A stretch of 64,000 nt of DNA from Gordonia tangerina (GTDB lineage Bacteria > Actinomycetota > Actinomycetes > Mycobacteriales > Mycobacteriaceae), in the NCBI RefSeq assembly GCF_021556435.1, contig NZ_JAKGCU010000001.1, positions 62,001-126,000 of the forward strand, written 5' to 3'. Positions 1 through 8,467 of the stretch are shown here, in pieces (position 1 is the first letter of the stretch; every line of letters starts with the position of its first letter). Below the pieces are notes generated by a model. It had not been told where the DNA came from. It saw nothing but the letters and a program-made list of their open reading frames with translations, and made no database searches. Both the position numbers and the translations under genes were made by a program.

Positions 1-448
1 GGGTATTGGTCAGCTGCGAGACGTCGGCGATGTCGCGGATCGGCGCCGCGCTCTGACTGACGCCGTCCACCAACTGCGTCAGGAACGGACCGAGCACCGG
101 GTGCTGCGTGACTGCCGTACCAACGGCGGTGATGAGCTTGGTGTACGGGGTCATGTTGACGACGACCGGGTGGCGTTGCGACGTCGCCCGACCCGACTTG
201 TCGGCTGGGCGGTAGACGTTTGCGCGCAGCACCGTCCCGTCACTCATCCGGATCGGCACATCCCAGCTCACCGACACCCCGGCATACGGCTGCGGACCGT
301 CGTGCGACGTGGCCCATCGTGCGGCCGACGCCCCACCGGTTGCAGACGGTTGTGCCCCCGCGGTTGCGGGCAGGACCAGCATCGTCACCGCGACGATGAG
401 CACCCCGACCCCACGAGCCACCCGCACACTTCTGACTGCAACCCCCAC
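1..448 (-). CDS. CocE/NonD-family secreted hydrolase, N-terminal part (runs off left edge)
   Basis: The minus frame opens with a GTG at 448 and runs off the window, so only about 149 N-terminal residues are present. A basic start (MGVAVRSVRVARG), a hydrophobic stretch and an Ala-rich cleavage region ending near AGAQ form a convincing Sec signal peptide. After it come VSWDVPIRMSDGTVLRANVY and VVVNMTPYTK, the typical opening strands of the X-Pro dipeptidyl-peptidase/CocE alpha/beta-hydrolase family. The catalytic Ser, Asp and His lie outside the window. I chose GTG 448 over GTG 427 because it gives a complete signal-peptide n-region and has a G-rich ribosome-binding stretch 8 bases upstream. 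Substrate is unknown; such exported hydrolases act on esters or peptides outside the cell. Confidence 0.7.
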   Translation of the reverse strand, partial: MGVAVRSVRVARGVGVLIVAVTMLVLPATAGAQPSATGGASAARWATSHDGPQPYAGVSVSWDVPIRMSDGTVLRANVYRPADKSGRATSQRHPVVVNMTPYTKLITAVGTAVTQHPVLGPFLTQLVDGVSQSAAPIRDIADVSQLTNT

Positions 449-536
449 GCCGCTGACCCCCGGTCGAGTTGAACAAGCGACCAAAAGGTAGCAGGAAGTG
501 TGCCCTGCGTCACTGGAATCGCGGTGGCTGCTTTGA

Positions 537-1175
537 TCAGTTGCGCGCGATGTCGATCGGGTGCGTCGCGAGCAGCGGCGTCGGCCAAGGCTGGCGGCGC
601 AGCACCGAACCCCAGAGGTCGGTGGTCGTCGGCACCAGCAGATCACCGGCCAGCGCGGACGCCAGCAGCCAGCTGTCCTGCTGCAATTCGGCGTCGAGCT
701 GGCCCTCACCCCAGCCGGAGTATCCGGCGAACACACGGACTCCTTCCAGGACGTCGGCGAGTTCGGTGGGGTCGGCGTCGAGGTCGACGAGCACCACCCG
801 ACCGTCCACCGGCCGCAACGCTTCGTACCCGGAGATGTCGGCGCCCAACTTCACCACCCCCAGACAGAGGGCGGCGTCCTGTTTCACCGGCCCGCCGACG
901 AACAGCGCGCGCGGCGACGCGGACAGGTCGGTCCACTGCGGCAGCAGATTGTGCACCGCCGTCTGGCTCATCCGGTTGAGCACCACACCGAGGCTGCCGG
1001 CGTCGTTGTGCTCCATGATGTAGATGACCGTGCGCGCGAAGGTCGGTTCGATCAGATCGGTCGACGCGATCAACAGCGTCCCGGGCCGAACTCGGCCGGC
1101 CGCGGGCATGTCGGGTGCAGCACCCTCCGAGTAGAACTCGGGGGTCGGATCCTCTGAGTCGTCGCCGCCGGCCAC
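537..1175 (-). CDS. YqgE/AlgH family protein (UPF0301, DUF179)
   Basis: A 212-residue cytoplasmic protein. GTLLIASTDL near residue 32, then GVVLNR, LFVGGPV and FAGYSGWGEGQL are the conserved blocks of the YqgE/AlgH fold. The family is widespread but its biochemical role is not settled; AlgH was named as a regulator in Pseudomonas. The start is a GTG at 1175, 48 bases from the divergent transporter's leaderless start. The same divergent YqgE/MFS pair exists in M. tuberculosis (Rv0038/Rv0037c), which supports both calls. An internal ATG at 1110 is a possible shorter start. Confidence 0.85.
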   Translation of the reverse strand: MAGGDDSEDPTPEFYSEGAAPDMPAAGRVRPGTLLIASTDLIEPTFARTVIYIMEHNDAGSLGVVLNRMSQTAVHNLLPQWTDLSASPRALFVGGPVKQDAALCLGVVKLGADISGYEALRPVDGRVVLVDLDADPTELADVLEGVRVFAGYSGWGEGQLDAELQQDSWLLASALAGDLLVPTTTDLWGSVLRRQPWPTPLLATHPIDIARN

Positions 1176-1211
1176 CCACCCATCATGGCATGGCTCACCG
1201 GTCGAGGTCGG

Positions 1212-1217
1212 TACTCT
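1212..1217 (+). promoter_or_regulatory. -10 element of a leaderless promoter (MFS gene)
   Basis: TACTCT fits the actinobacterial TANNNT consensus and lies 6 bases before GTG 1224. Transcription would begin at or next to the start codon, giving a leaderless mRNA. This argues against the longer ATG 1185 start. Confidence 0.5.
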
Positions 1218-1223
1218 GAATCA

Positions 1224-2558
1224 GTGACGTCAGGCTCGCCGCACACCTCCCCCGGTCTGCGGGGGTTCATCCGCTCGCTGGGGCATTCGCCCGGGCTCGG
1301 GCGGCTGCTCGCGGTGCGGTTGACCAGCCAGATCACCGACGGTGTCTTCCAAGCGGCGCTGTTCGCCTCGATCCTGTTCAACCCGGAGCGACACGCCGAT
1401 CCGTTGGCCGTGGCGGGCGGACTCGCGGTGCTGCTGCTGCCGTACTCGCTGATCGGTCCGTTCGCCGGGGCGCTGCTCGACCATTGGGATCGACGCAATG
1501 TGCTGATGTTCGCGAATGTGCTTCGCGCCGGGCTCATCTCTCTCGTAGCGTTGGCCATCGCCACCGGCGCGAGCGACACCGTGGTGCTCTTCGGTGCGCT
1601 CGCGGTCACCGGCGCCAGTCGGTTCGTCGCATCGGGCCTGTCGGCGTCGCTCCCACACGTCGCGCACCGCGACGTCATCGTCGCGACCAACGCGCTGTTC
1701 ACCACCCTCGGAGCCGGCATGCTCGCGGTCGGCGCGGGCATCGCTGCAGTCCTGCGGATCTTCTTCGGGCCCGACAATTCCGGCAGTGCATTCACCACCC
1801 TCGGCGGTGTGGTGATCGCGCTGATCGCGGCGACCCTCGCGCACGGGTTCGGTCGACTGCAACTCGGACCCGACGAGCCCGATGACCCCGGGCGCTCGGC
1901 GGTGCATGCCATCACCGTCGGCCTGCTACACGGGGTCCGGGCGGTCGCTCATTCGCGCACCGTGGCGGCCGCGTTGTCGGCGATCGGCGCCCACCGGCTG
2001 GTCTTCGGGATCAACACACTGATGCTGCTGGTGCTGAGCAAACAAGCGGGCGTCGGCGACGGGCTGGCCGGCGTGTCGGTGGTCGCCGGATTCACCGCAG
2101 GCGGCGCCTTCCTCGCCGCTGTGGTGACGCCGTATTCGGTGGAACGCTACGGGCGACGGCCCACGCTGATTGCCGCCATGCTGGTGGGCGCGGTGGCGGA
2201 GGCCTCGCTGCTCACCTTCCATCCGGTGGTCTTCTGCATCGGCGCGTTCGTACTCGGATTGATCGGGCAGGTCGCCAAACTGTGCGGCGATGTCGCCATG
2301 CAGGTGGACATCGGCGACATGGTGCGTGGTCAGGTGTTCTCGGTGCAAGACGCGGTGTTCAACATCGCCTACGTGGGTGCGGTGACGATCGCCGCGGTCG
2401 CGATCCCCGATGACGGGCGCTCGGCCGGGCTGTTGGTCCTCGGTGTCGTGCTCTACCTGATCGGGGCGGTGGTGGTGCGGTTGGTGCACACGCCACCGCA
2501 CCACGGGCCGTTGGCCGTTACCGACCATCCGATTCAGCCGACCGGTCATCACAGTTGA
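1224..2558 (+). CDS. MFS transporter, Rv0037c-like
   Basis: A polytopic membrane protein of 444 residues from GTG 1224, with about 12 hydrophobic segments. The loop DHWDRRNVLM after the second segment corresponds to the conserved MFS loop 2-3 motif, and a related ERYGRRPTLI follows mid-protein, as expected for two homologous six-helix halves. Position and divergence from the YqgE gene match Rv0037c. Substrate cannot be told from sequence; drug or small-molecule efflux is usual for such members. ATG 1185 would add 13 residues, but it would place the start upstream of the apparent promoter. Confidence 0.85.
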   Translation: MTSGSPHTSPGLRGFIRSLGHSPGLGRLLAVRLTSQITDGVFQAALFASILFNPERHADPLAVAGGLAVLLLPYSLIGPFAGALLDHWDRRNVLMFANVLRAGLISLVALAIATGASDTVVLFGALAVTGASRFVASGLSASLPHVAHRDVIVATNALFTTLGAGMLAVGAGIAAVLRIFFGPDNSGSAFTTLGGVVIALIAATLAHGFGRLQLGPDEPDDPGRSAVHAITVGLLHGVRAVAHSRTVAAALSAIGAHRLVFGINTLMLLVLSKQAGVGDGLAGVSVVAGFTAGGAFLAAVVTPYSVERYGRRPTLIAAMLVGAVAEASLLTFHPVVFCIGAFVLGLIGQVAKLCGDVAMQVDIGDMVRGQVFSVQDAVFNIAYVGAVTIAAVAIPDDGRSAGLLVLGVVLYLIGAVVVRLVHTPPHHGPLAVTDHPIQPTGHHS

Positions 2559-2584
2559 CATCGGGCTCCGCGACCCACCGACCG

Positions 2585-3172
2585 TCACCGAGCTTCGAAT
2601 CGAGGCGACCGGTCATCGAAGCTGACGTCGGCGCGGCCATCACCGTCGGAGTCCACCAGCACACGATCGAAACGGCCGTCGCCGTCGGCGTCGACGTAGA
2701 GCCGGTCTGCCACCGGAATGCCTGCGCGGCGAGTGCCGACGAGTTCGATGTCGGCGGTGCCGTCGCCGTCGAGGTCTGCTGAGCGGACCACCACGGCGTC
2801 GTCGGTGTCGGTCGGCTCACCGTCGCGGTGCGGCGCCGGATCGGCCACCCGGCCTGGCGCCGGCGTCACCTCCGGTTCCGGTGGTGGTGACGCAAGCTCG
2901 GTCGGTCGTTGAGCAGTCTCGCCCCACACTCCTGATCCGTCGTCCCGATAGAACTCGTCGCCGCGGCCGTCGTCGTCCCGGTCGAGCGCGACGACGTCTG
3001 CGATCCCATCGGCATCGCTGTCCCACATGGCATCGTCGCGCCGGCCGTCACCGTCGAAGTCGAGACCCACCGCGTCGAGCGTGCCGTCACCGGAGAGGTC
3101 GATGTCGGGCGGCGACACCCACGCTGTGGTGACACCGTCACCGGTCCCGAAGACGTACTCGATGGGGTCCAT
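2585..3172 (-). CDS. Acidic DGD-repeat protein, putative calcium binder
   Basis: A 195-residue, strongly acidic protein beginning MDPIEYVFGTGDGV. It carries repeated D-x-D-G-D-G-x-x-D loops (for example DLSGDGTLDAV, DFDGDGRRDD, DADGDGRFDR, DSDGDGRADV) in an N-terminal and a C-terminal set, separated by a Pro/Thr-rich linker at about residues 100-135. Such loops resemble EF-hand, dockerin and VCBS-type Ca-binding turns. There is no signal peptide, so export is not supported by the sequence. The frame stays open upstream to about 3469, but ATG 3172 is where the compositional signature begins. No catalytic domain is recognisable. Confidence 0.65.
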   Translation of the reverse strand: MDPIEYVFGTGDGVTTAWVSPPDIDLSGDGTLDAVGLDFDGDGRRDDAMWDSDADGIADVVALDRDDDGRGDEFYRDDGSGVWGETAQRPTELASPPPEPEVTPAPGRVADPAPHRDGEPTDTDDAVVVRSADLDGDGTADIELVGTRRAGIPVADRLYVDADGDGRFDRVLVDSDGDGRADVSFDDRSPRFEAR

Positions 3173-3260
3173 GGTGTTTGGACGCTCGGGGGGCACTCGT
3201 GGTTCCGTGCGGCACCAGACTTCTGGCCCAGCGGTGGCTCGCCTGCAGGCCGTCCGGCTG

Positions 3261-3698
3261 TCAGTGACCGTCGGAGCGTCGCTGGTGCGGCCCGGAGTAC
3301 TTCGGAGGCGGAGAGTACGGACGCGCAGAACCCGGAGGGGGGTAGTGCGGGGGGTATCCATGGACGAAGTGGCCGTGGTTCGCAACGGACACAACGCCGT
3401 GGCCGGCCTCGACCGCGCGTGCTTGGCGCAACAGGCGTCTGCGGCGACGATGCAGCGCGATGGCGCCAATCGCTGCCGCGATCGGAAACCCGATCATGCC
3501 GACGAGGCGGCCGAGGGCCTCAGCACCCGAACTCGGGGCAGGTGTGATCGGTCCCGAGGTCGCTCGGCCGAGCGCACCGAGAATCATCACACCCACCAGC
3601 ACCCACAGCAGGGTCGCGCCGAGGAGTGCGCTCGAGGCCCGGCGGCGCAGTATCGCCGGATCACGCGGTGGCGCCGGTGTAGGCGGGAAGTAGGTCAT
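3261..3698 (-). CDS. Small two-helix membrane protein of unknown function
   Basis: A protein of about 145 residues. A short Pro-rich N-terminus (MTYFPPTPAPPRDP) precedes two hydrophobic segments, near residues 22-45 and 60-82. A basic patch (HRRRRRLLRQ) follows, then a His/Pro/Tyr-rich tail. The topology suggests both ends are cytoplasmic. Adjacent ATG codons lie at 3701 and 3698; an AGAGGA ribosome-binding site 6 bases before 3698 favours the second. It lies 88 bases upstream of the DGD-repeat gene on the same strand and may be cotranscribed. Family not recognised. Confidence 0.6.
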   Translation of the reverse strand: MTYFPPTPAPPRDPAILRRRASSALLGATLLWVLVGVMILGALGRATSGPITPAPSSGAEALGRLVGMIGFPIAAAIGAIALHRRRRRLLRQARAVEAGHGVVSVANHGHFVHGYPPHYPPPGSARPYSPPPKYSGPHQRRSDGH

Positions 3699-3937
3699 CA
3701 TCTGTCCTCTCGGCCTCATACGGCGTGAATGATCGCGGCGGGAAGGGCGGTGGCATCGCCCCGTCCCCGGTATGCCGTCCCGGTCAACTGGGGCCAGCAC
3801 GTTGTTGTGGTGTTCGCGAATGAGACGCCCCCGGCGGGTGGTTATGTTCCCGCCCGGTGTCACGCCATCGGGTAGCGGATCAGCCGGAAGTGCTGCGGAC
3901 GACGCTGGGCCCACGGGTCAACGAACTCGGCATGAGC

Positions 3938-4171
3938 TCACACGTGGTGACCAGGCACCTGATCGGTGTGGACGGTCATGCGCTGCCACGGCGGCTGACG
4001 AAGAACCGCGGCCGAACCCAATGTCGCCGCGATCAGTCCGGTGACCACACCGATCAGGGCCACCCGGCCTCCGTCCACGACGGGAGTCCACGTGGTGGCG
4101 GCACCCGCCGAAGTCATCGCACCCGGGTTCGCCGGCGACCAGGGGTGCCCGGTTCGAGTATCCCCCAACAC
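3938..4171 (-). CDS. Possible small single-pass membrane protein
   Basis: A short minus-strand frame of 77 codons from GTG 4171, divergent from the EgtE-like gene. It has one clear hydrophobic segment (VALIGVVTGLIAATLG) near residues 37-58, followed by a short polar tail. A second start at an internal ATG (MTSAGAA) is possible. No family is recognised and no good ribosome-binding site is seen, so this could be non-coding; the well-formed transmembrane segment is the main support. Confidence 0.4.
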   Translation of the reverse strand: MLGDTRTGHPWSPANPGAMTSAGAATTWTPVVDGGRVALIGVVTGLIAATLGSAAVLRQPPWQRMTVHTDQVPGHHV

Positions 4172-4174
4172 CGG

Positions 4175-4180
4175 TAGGTT
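4175..4180 (+). promoter_or_regulatory. -10 element before egtE-like gene
   Basis: TAGGTT fits TANNNT and is 8 bases before ATG 4189, with no purine-rich ribosome-binding site between them. This is consistent with a leaderless or nearly leaderless transcript. Confidence 0.4.
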
Positions 4181-4188
4181 CAGAAGTC

Positions 4189-5280
4189 ATGTACGTGAGC
4201 GAACTGGGTGAGCAGTGGCGACGTGCACGCCTGCGCCCGGAAGTCGTCCACCTCGACTCCGCGGCTGCCGGTCGATCCTCGAACGCCGTGATCGGCTCCA
4301 TCTCGGCTCATCTGTGGCGCGAGAGCGAACGCGGCTCCTATGTGGCCGCCGCCGATCGCGCCGACGAGATCGCCCGTGACAAGCGCGATCTCGCGTCGCT
4401 GATCGGACACACCGCCGACGAACTCGCGTTCCGGGAGAGCGCACGCGCCGCCCTGCGCGCGCTGCTCACCTACTGGAACCTGCCGATCTCGAGCACCGTG
4501 TGGGTGGCCAAGAACGAGTTCGGACCGAACCTCGTGGAGTTCGAACGCCGCGGCTACGCGGTGCGGCCGCTGCCGGATGCCGACATCGCCGGCCACGTCG
4601 ACACCGACGCGCTGGAGAACATGCTGCAGTTCGAGCAGCCCGACTTCATCCACATCTGTCATATCGGGGCGATGTCGGGCATCGTGCAACCCGTCACTCG
4701 GATCGTCGAGATCGCCCATGCCGCAGGCGTTCCCGTGGTGGTCGACATGGCACAGACCGCCGGCCACGTGCCGACGGTCACCGGCGCCGACGTCGTCTAT
4801 GGCACCAGCCGCAAATGGCTGACCGGGCCGCGCGGTGTGGGATTCGTCGCAGTACGCAAGGATGCGTTGCGTCCGGTGGAGATCGAGAGTTCCGAAGCAT
4901 TCGTGGCCGGACGGCTCGGCCTGGGCATGGCGGTGTCGGAGGTTCTGGCCATCGGGCAGCAGCGCGTGTTCCGCGAGCTCGCCGCGATCGGCCGGGCCAC
5001 CCGCGAACGCCTCGACGGCATCGGGAGCTGGGAGGTGCTCGAGCCGGTCGACGAACCGTGCTCGACCACCACCCTCGCGCCGCCGCCGGGCTGGCAGGCA
5101 TCCGACGTGGCCGCCGCCCAGGCCAAACTGTTGTCGCTGGGCATCCTGGTCACCTGCGCCGACTCCTGGCGCGCCCCGCTGACCACCGAGCAGTCGGTGT
5201 TGCGGGTCAGCCCGCACCTCGACGTCGAGCGCGAGGACTTGGACAAACTGGCCGACGCGCTGCGGACGATGGGTTACTGA
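4189..5280 (+). CDS. egtE: Class V aminotransferase-fold PLP enzyme, EgtE-like
   Basis: A 363-residue PLP enzyme of the cysteine desulfurase/class V fold. VVHLDSAAAGR near residue 18 is the substrate-entry block, VVVDMAQTAGH holds the cofactor-binding Asp, and GTSRKWLTGPRG carries the probable Schiff-base lysine K209. The opening HLDSAAAGRSS and the GSYVA stretch resemble EgtE, the C-S lyase that completes ergothioneine synthesis from hercynylcysteine sulfoxide. Actinobacterial egtE usually sits in an egtABCDE cluster, which is absent here, so the role may be a paralogous one. It ends in a 7-base convergent overlap with glpD. Confidence 0.55.
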   Translation: MYVSELGEQWRRARLRPEVVHLDSAAAGRSSNAVIGSISAHLWRESERGSYVAAADRADEIARDKRDLASLIGHTADELAFRESARAALRALLTYWNLPISSTVWVAKNEFGPNLVEFERRGYAVRPLPDADIAGHVDTDALENMLQFEQPDFIHICHIGAMSGIVQPVTRIVEIAHAAGVPVVVDMAQTAGHVPTVTGADVVYGTSRKWLTGPRGVGFVAVRKDALRPVEIESSEAFVAGRLGLGMAVSEVLAIGQQRVFRELAAIGRATRERLDGIGSWEVLEPVDEPCSTTTLAPPPGWQASDVAAAQAKLLSLGILVTCADSWRAPLTTEQSVLRVSPHLDVEREDLDKLADALRTMGY

Positions 5281-6812
5281 GCTCGAACCTGCTCGACGAG
5301 CTCGGTGATCGCGGGACGGGCACGGTCGGCGTCGGCGTCCACCAGGCCGATGCGGGTGCGCCGGTGCAGGACATCGTCGACGGTGAGTGCGCCCTCGTGA
5401 GTGAGCGCGAACCCCACCTCCGCGCGGGTGACGTCGATGTCGTCGACGATCGGATCCAACGGATGCTCGACCTGCGCTGACGACACCACCTTGGCCGCCT
5501 CGGAACCGAACCGACTGATCAGCGATGCCGGCAGCTCCGGCGGTGCTGTGACGGCGGCGGCACCGATGAGCGGGGTCGTCGCCGTGATGCAGCGGCCCGC
5601 GGTCAGTCCCCCGGCGTCGACTGCGGCATCAACGGCATCCTGGGCCATGCGACGGTAGGTGGTGAGTTTCCCGCCGAGCACACCCACCAGCGTGTCGTCA
5701 CTGACCTGGATGCGGTGACGCCGCGACAGGTCGGCGAGGCTTCCTGTACTCGAATTCTTCTCCGCGCCGACAACATCGACGAGTGGTCGGAGCCCGGAGT
5801 AGGTGCCGATGATGTCGGAGCGGGTCACCGGCCGGTCGAGCGCCGGGTTGATGGACTCGAGCAGGTAGTCGATCTCGGCCTGCGACGCCTGCGGGACGTC
5901 GGGGATCGGGCCCGGGGCGGCGACGTCGGTCAGGCCGACGAAGACCCGTCCGAGCGGCTCGGGCAGGGCGAACACGAACCGTGAGATGGAGCCGGCCACC
6001 GGCACGGTCAGCGCACCTTCCGGGTGCCCGAAGGTGGCGGCGTCGAAGATCAGATGCGTGCCCCGGCTCGGCCGCATCCGTACTGCCGGATCCACTTCGC
6101 CGGCCCAGACACCGGTGGCGTTGACGACGGTGCGCGCAGCCACGTCGAAGGACTCCCCCGTGCAGGCGTCGGTCAGGCGGGCACCGTTGCCGGTGACGTG
6201 GTCGGCGCGGGTATACGTGCAGATCATCGCACCGAAAGCGGCAGCCGTACGCGCGACCGCGACCACCAGTCGGGCGTCGTCGACGAGCTGTCCGTCGGAG
6301 TGCGCCACGGCACCCCGCAGTCCGGCCCGCGTCGTCTGTGGGCACAACGCCAGCGTCTCGGCCACCGACAGCCGGCGCGGACGGGGCAACACAGGTGCTG
6401 GGGTGCGCGCAACCCGGCGCAGCACATCGCCGGCCTGCACACCGGTACGAATCATCGCCGACGTGGCGCGCGAACCGAGATCGGGCACGACCTGCGCCAA
6501 CGGCCGGATCAGATGCGGCGCGATCGTCGTCATCAGATGGTGTCGCTCGACCGCGCTCTCGTAGGCGATCGGCAGATGGCCGCCGGCCAGATACCGCAAT
6601 CCCCCGTGCACCAACTTGCTGCTCCACCGCGATGTGCCGTGGGCCAGATCGTGCGCCTCGACCAGCGCGACGCGCAGTCCACGACTCGCGGCGTCGAGGG
6701 CCACTCCGGCGCCGGTGATCCCACCGCCGACCACGAGCACGTCGAGCGCGCGGTCCTGGTCGGCCAGCGCGGACTGCCATCGGTGCCGCTGGGCGGCGTT
6801 GAGCCCGGTCAT
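5274..6812 (-). CDS. glpD: Aerobic glycerol-3-phosphate dehydrogenase, FAD-dependent
   Basis: A 512-residue flavoenzyme that oxidises sn-glycerol 3-phosphate to dihydroxyacetone phosphate and passes electrons to the respiratory quinone pool at the membrane. An N-terminal dinucleotide-binding motif, LVVGGGITGAGVALDAASRG (about residues 26-45), is followed by SRWSSKLVHGGLRYL, the GlpD signature. The C-terminal third is the GlpD cap domain. The start ATG 6812 overlaps the stop of the upstream TetR gene by 4 bases, so the two are translationally coupled. The TetR-glpD pair matches Rv2250c-Rv2249c (glpD1). Confidence 0.9.
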   Translation of the reverse strand: MTGLNAAQRHRWQSALADQDRALDVLVVGGGITGAGVALDAASRGLRVALVEAHDLAHGTSRWSSKLVHGGLRYLAGGHLPIAYESAVERHHLMTTIAPHLIRPLAQVVPDLGSRATSAMIRTGVQAGDVLRRVARTPAPVLPRPRRLSVAETLALCPQTTRAGLRGAVAHSDGQLVDDARLVVAVARTAAAFGAMICTYTRADHVTGNGARLTDACTGESFDVAARTVVNATGVWAGEVDPAVRMRPSRGTHLIFDAATFGHPEGALTVPVAGSISRFVFALPEPLGRVFVGLTDVAAPGPIPDVPQASQAEIDYLLESINPALDRPVTRSDIIGTYSGLRPLVDVVGAEKNSSTGSLADLSRRHRIQVSDDTLVGVLGGKLTTYRRMAQDAVDAAVDAGGLTAGRCITATTPLIGAAAVTAPPELPASLISRFGSEAAKVVSSAQVEHPLDPIVDDIDVTRAEVGFALTHEGALTVDDVLHRRTRIGLVDADADRARPAITELVEQVRAQ

Positions 6813-7447
6813 CCGCTGATCGTCGGCGGCTCGCCGTCGGACGGGCCCAGAGGAGACGAACCCAGAGGGGTCGGGCGCAGGTAAGACGACAGCGCGTGAT
6901 GCAGTTCCCGACTCCAGTCGTCACCGAGAATCGACTCCACCAGCGCGCGTGACTGGATCGCCGACTGGGTGATCAGCAGCACCATCGACGCCAGCTTCTG
7001 CGGGTCGCCGTCGCGCACCTGGCCTCGCTGCTGCCCGTGGGCGATCGCGTCGGTGAGGATCGCGAGTACGCCCTGCTGGCTGGTGCCGAGGCGCTCGAAG
7101 ACATACGGCGTCATGAATTCGCGCTGGGCCCGCCACAGCGCCGCGACCAGCTCGTCGTCGCGCAGGGCGGCCGCGATGCGCACCACCAGGTCTACGGTCG
7201 CGTCGAACTCCGCCGTGCGCAGCGGCGTGACGTCGGTGACGGCCGTGACGATGCCCATCACCTCACGGGTGAGCAATGCGCGCGTGATCTCGGACATATC
7301 CGGCCAACGTCGGTACACGGTGGGACGGCTGACGCCGGCTTCGCGCGCCACCTCGGCAAGTGTCACCTTGCGTCCGCCGCTGCGGACCAGGCAGGCCCGG
7401 GCGGCGTCGAGGACCTGCTCACCGATATCCGCTTTACAGATTGACAT
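6809..7447 (-). CDS. TetR family regulator of glpD
   Basis: A 212-residue regulator. The N-terminal helix-turn-helix (VTLAEVAREAGVSRPTVYRR, about residues 29-48) is typical of TetR proteins; the C-terminal half is the ligand and dimer domain. It is the first gene of a two-gene operon with glpD and is divergent from the lipid-kinase gene. A 13-bp palindrome covers the intergenic start region, pointing to autoregulation and perhaps control of both directions. ATG 7447 is chosen; ATG 7459 would add four residues but lies inside the palindrome. The ligand is unknown; a glycerol phosphate or lipid-derived signal is a reasonable guess. Confidence 0.8.
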   Translation of the reverse strand: MSICKADIGEQVLDAARACLVRSGGRKVTLAEVAREAGVSRPTVYRRWPDMSEITRALLTREVMGIVTAVTDVTPLRTAEFDATVDLVVRIAAALRDDELVAALWRAQREFMTPYVFERLGTSQQGVLAILTDAIAHGQQRGQVRDGDPQKLASMVLLITQSAIQSRALVESILGDDWSRELHHALSSYLRPTPLGSSPLGPSDGEPPTISG

Positions 7448-7460
7448 GATGTGTAACATC
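7448..7460. promoter_or_regulatory. Palindromic operator candidate between tetR-glpD and dgk
   Basis: GATGT-GTA-ACATC is a perfect 5-bp inverted repeat with a 3-bp centre. It overlaps the plus-strand -10 candidate TAACAT (7454-7459) and abuts the tetR start codon, so a bound repressor would block both divergent transcripts. Confidence 0.4.
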
Positions 7461-7467
7461 GTAACCT

Positions 7468-8412
7468 ATGGCGGGCGAGCCGAACCACCACAGCGCCGAC
7501 CGGAGGTCGGTCGGTCAGGTGACCCTCCTGGTCAATCCGCACGCGCGTCACGGTGCGGCCGGCGACGTCGCCGAAGCGGCGATCGCACGGTTCGCGGCGT
7601 GCGGCATCGCCACCGAGATCATCGTCGGAGCCGACGCCCAGGATGCCGCCGAGCAGGCCGGCAAGGCGGCCGGTGGCGACACCGACGGGATCATCGTGGT
7701 CGGCGGCGACGGGACCATCCGACTCGCCGTGGAGGCGGCCTTCGGCACCGACAAGCCGTTGGGCATCGTACCGGCCGGCTCCGGCAACGACGTGGCCCGC
7801 AATCTGGGCATTCCGTGCGACGACGTCATCGCCGCGGTCGACATCATCGTGGCCGGCCACACGCGGTGCATCGATCTCGGCCGGGTCACCTTCCCGGACG
7901 GTCGTACCGCACTGTTCGTCACCGTCGCGGCGACCGGGTTCGACGCGTCGGTGACCGCCCGGGCCATCGACATGCGCCGGCCCAAGGGCCAGGCCCGCTA
8001 CACCCTGGCCGCGCTGCGCGAGCTCGTCGGCTTGCCGTCCTACCACTACGACCTGCGCGCCGACGACGTCGCGATCGACGATGACCTGGTGTTCGCCGCC
8101 ATCGGCAACACCACGTCCTACGGCGGCGGTATGCACATCACCCCGCGCGCGTCCATGACCGACGGACTGCTCGACCTCACGCTCGCCCATCATCCGGAGC
8201 GGTTCGCCCGCGCCACCGTTGCACGGGTGTTCCCGAAGGTGTTCGGCGGAACCCACGTCGACCATCCGATGGTCCGCACGATGCGGGGCGCGGAGATCGA
8301 GCTGTACAGCGACCCGCCGGCGCTGGTGTCGATCGACGGCGACGTCGTCGGCGAGTTACCGGCAGTCTTCGAGGTTGTGCCCGGTTCGACGAACGTGTTC
8401 GCCCCGTCGTGA
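7468..8412 (+). CDS. Diacylglycerol kinase-like lipid kinase (YegS/DgkB family)
   Basis: A 314-residue cytoplasmic lipid kinase. VTLLVNPHAR opens the catalytic domain, VVGGDGTIRLAVEA is the ATP-binding GGDGT block, and VPAGSGNDVARNLGIP is the second nucleotide-binding signature. The C-terminal half is the lipid-binding beta-sandwich. The closest known relative by context is Rv2252, which phosphorylates diacylglycerol and affects phosphatidylinositol mannoside synthesis. ATG 7468 lies 8 bases after TAACAT, so the transcript is probably leaderless. Pairing with glpD suggests coordinated use of the glycerol-phosphate and phosphatidate pools. Confidence 0.85.
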   Translation: MAGEPNHHSADRRSVGQVTLLVNPHARHGAAGDVAEAAIARFAACGIATEIIVGADAQDAAEQAGKAAGGDTDGIIVVGGDGTIRLAVEAAFGTDKPLGIVPAGSGNDVARNLGIPCDDVIAAVDIIVAGHTRCIDLGRVTFPDGRTALFVTVAATGFDASVTARAIDMRRPKGQARYTLAALRELVGLPSYHYDLRADDVAIDDDLVFAAIGNTTSYGGGMHITPRASMTDGLLDLTLAHHPERFARATVARVFPKVFGGTHVDHPMVRTMRGAEIELYSDPPALVSIDGDVVGELPAVFEVVPGSTNVFAPS

Positions 8413-8467
8413 GCAGGGCCGCGGCGCTCGGCCGGCCATCGGACACCTTCGATCCACACAGCGACCG

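Noticed and set aside
3027-3728. Plus-strand frame across the DGD-repeat and small membrane genes
   Set aside because: Arg/Ser-rich shadow; the minus-strand genes have clear motifs, helices and a ribosome-binding site.
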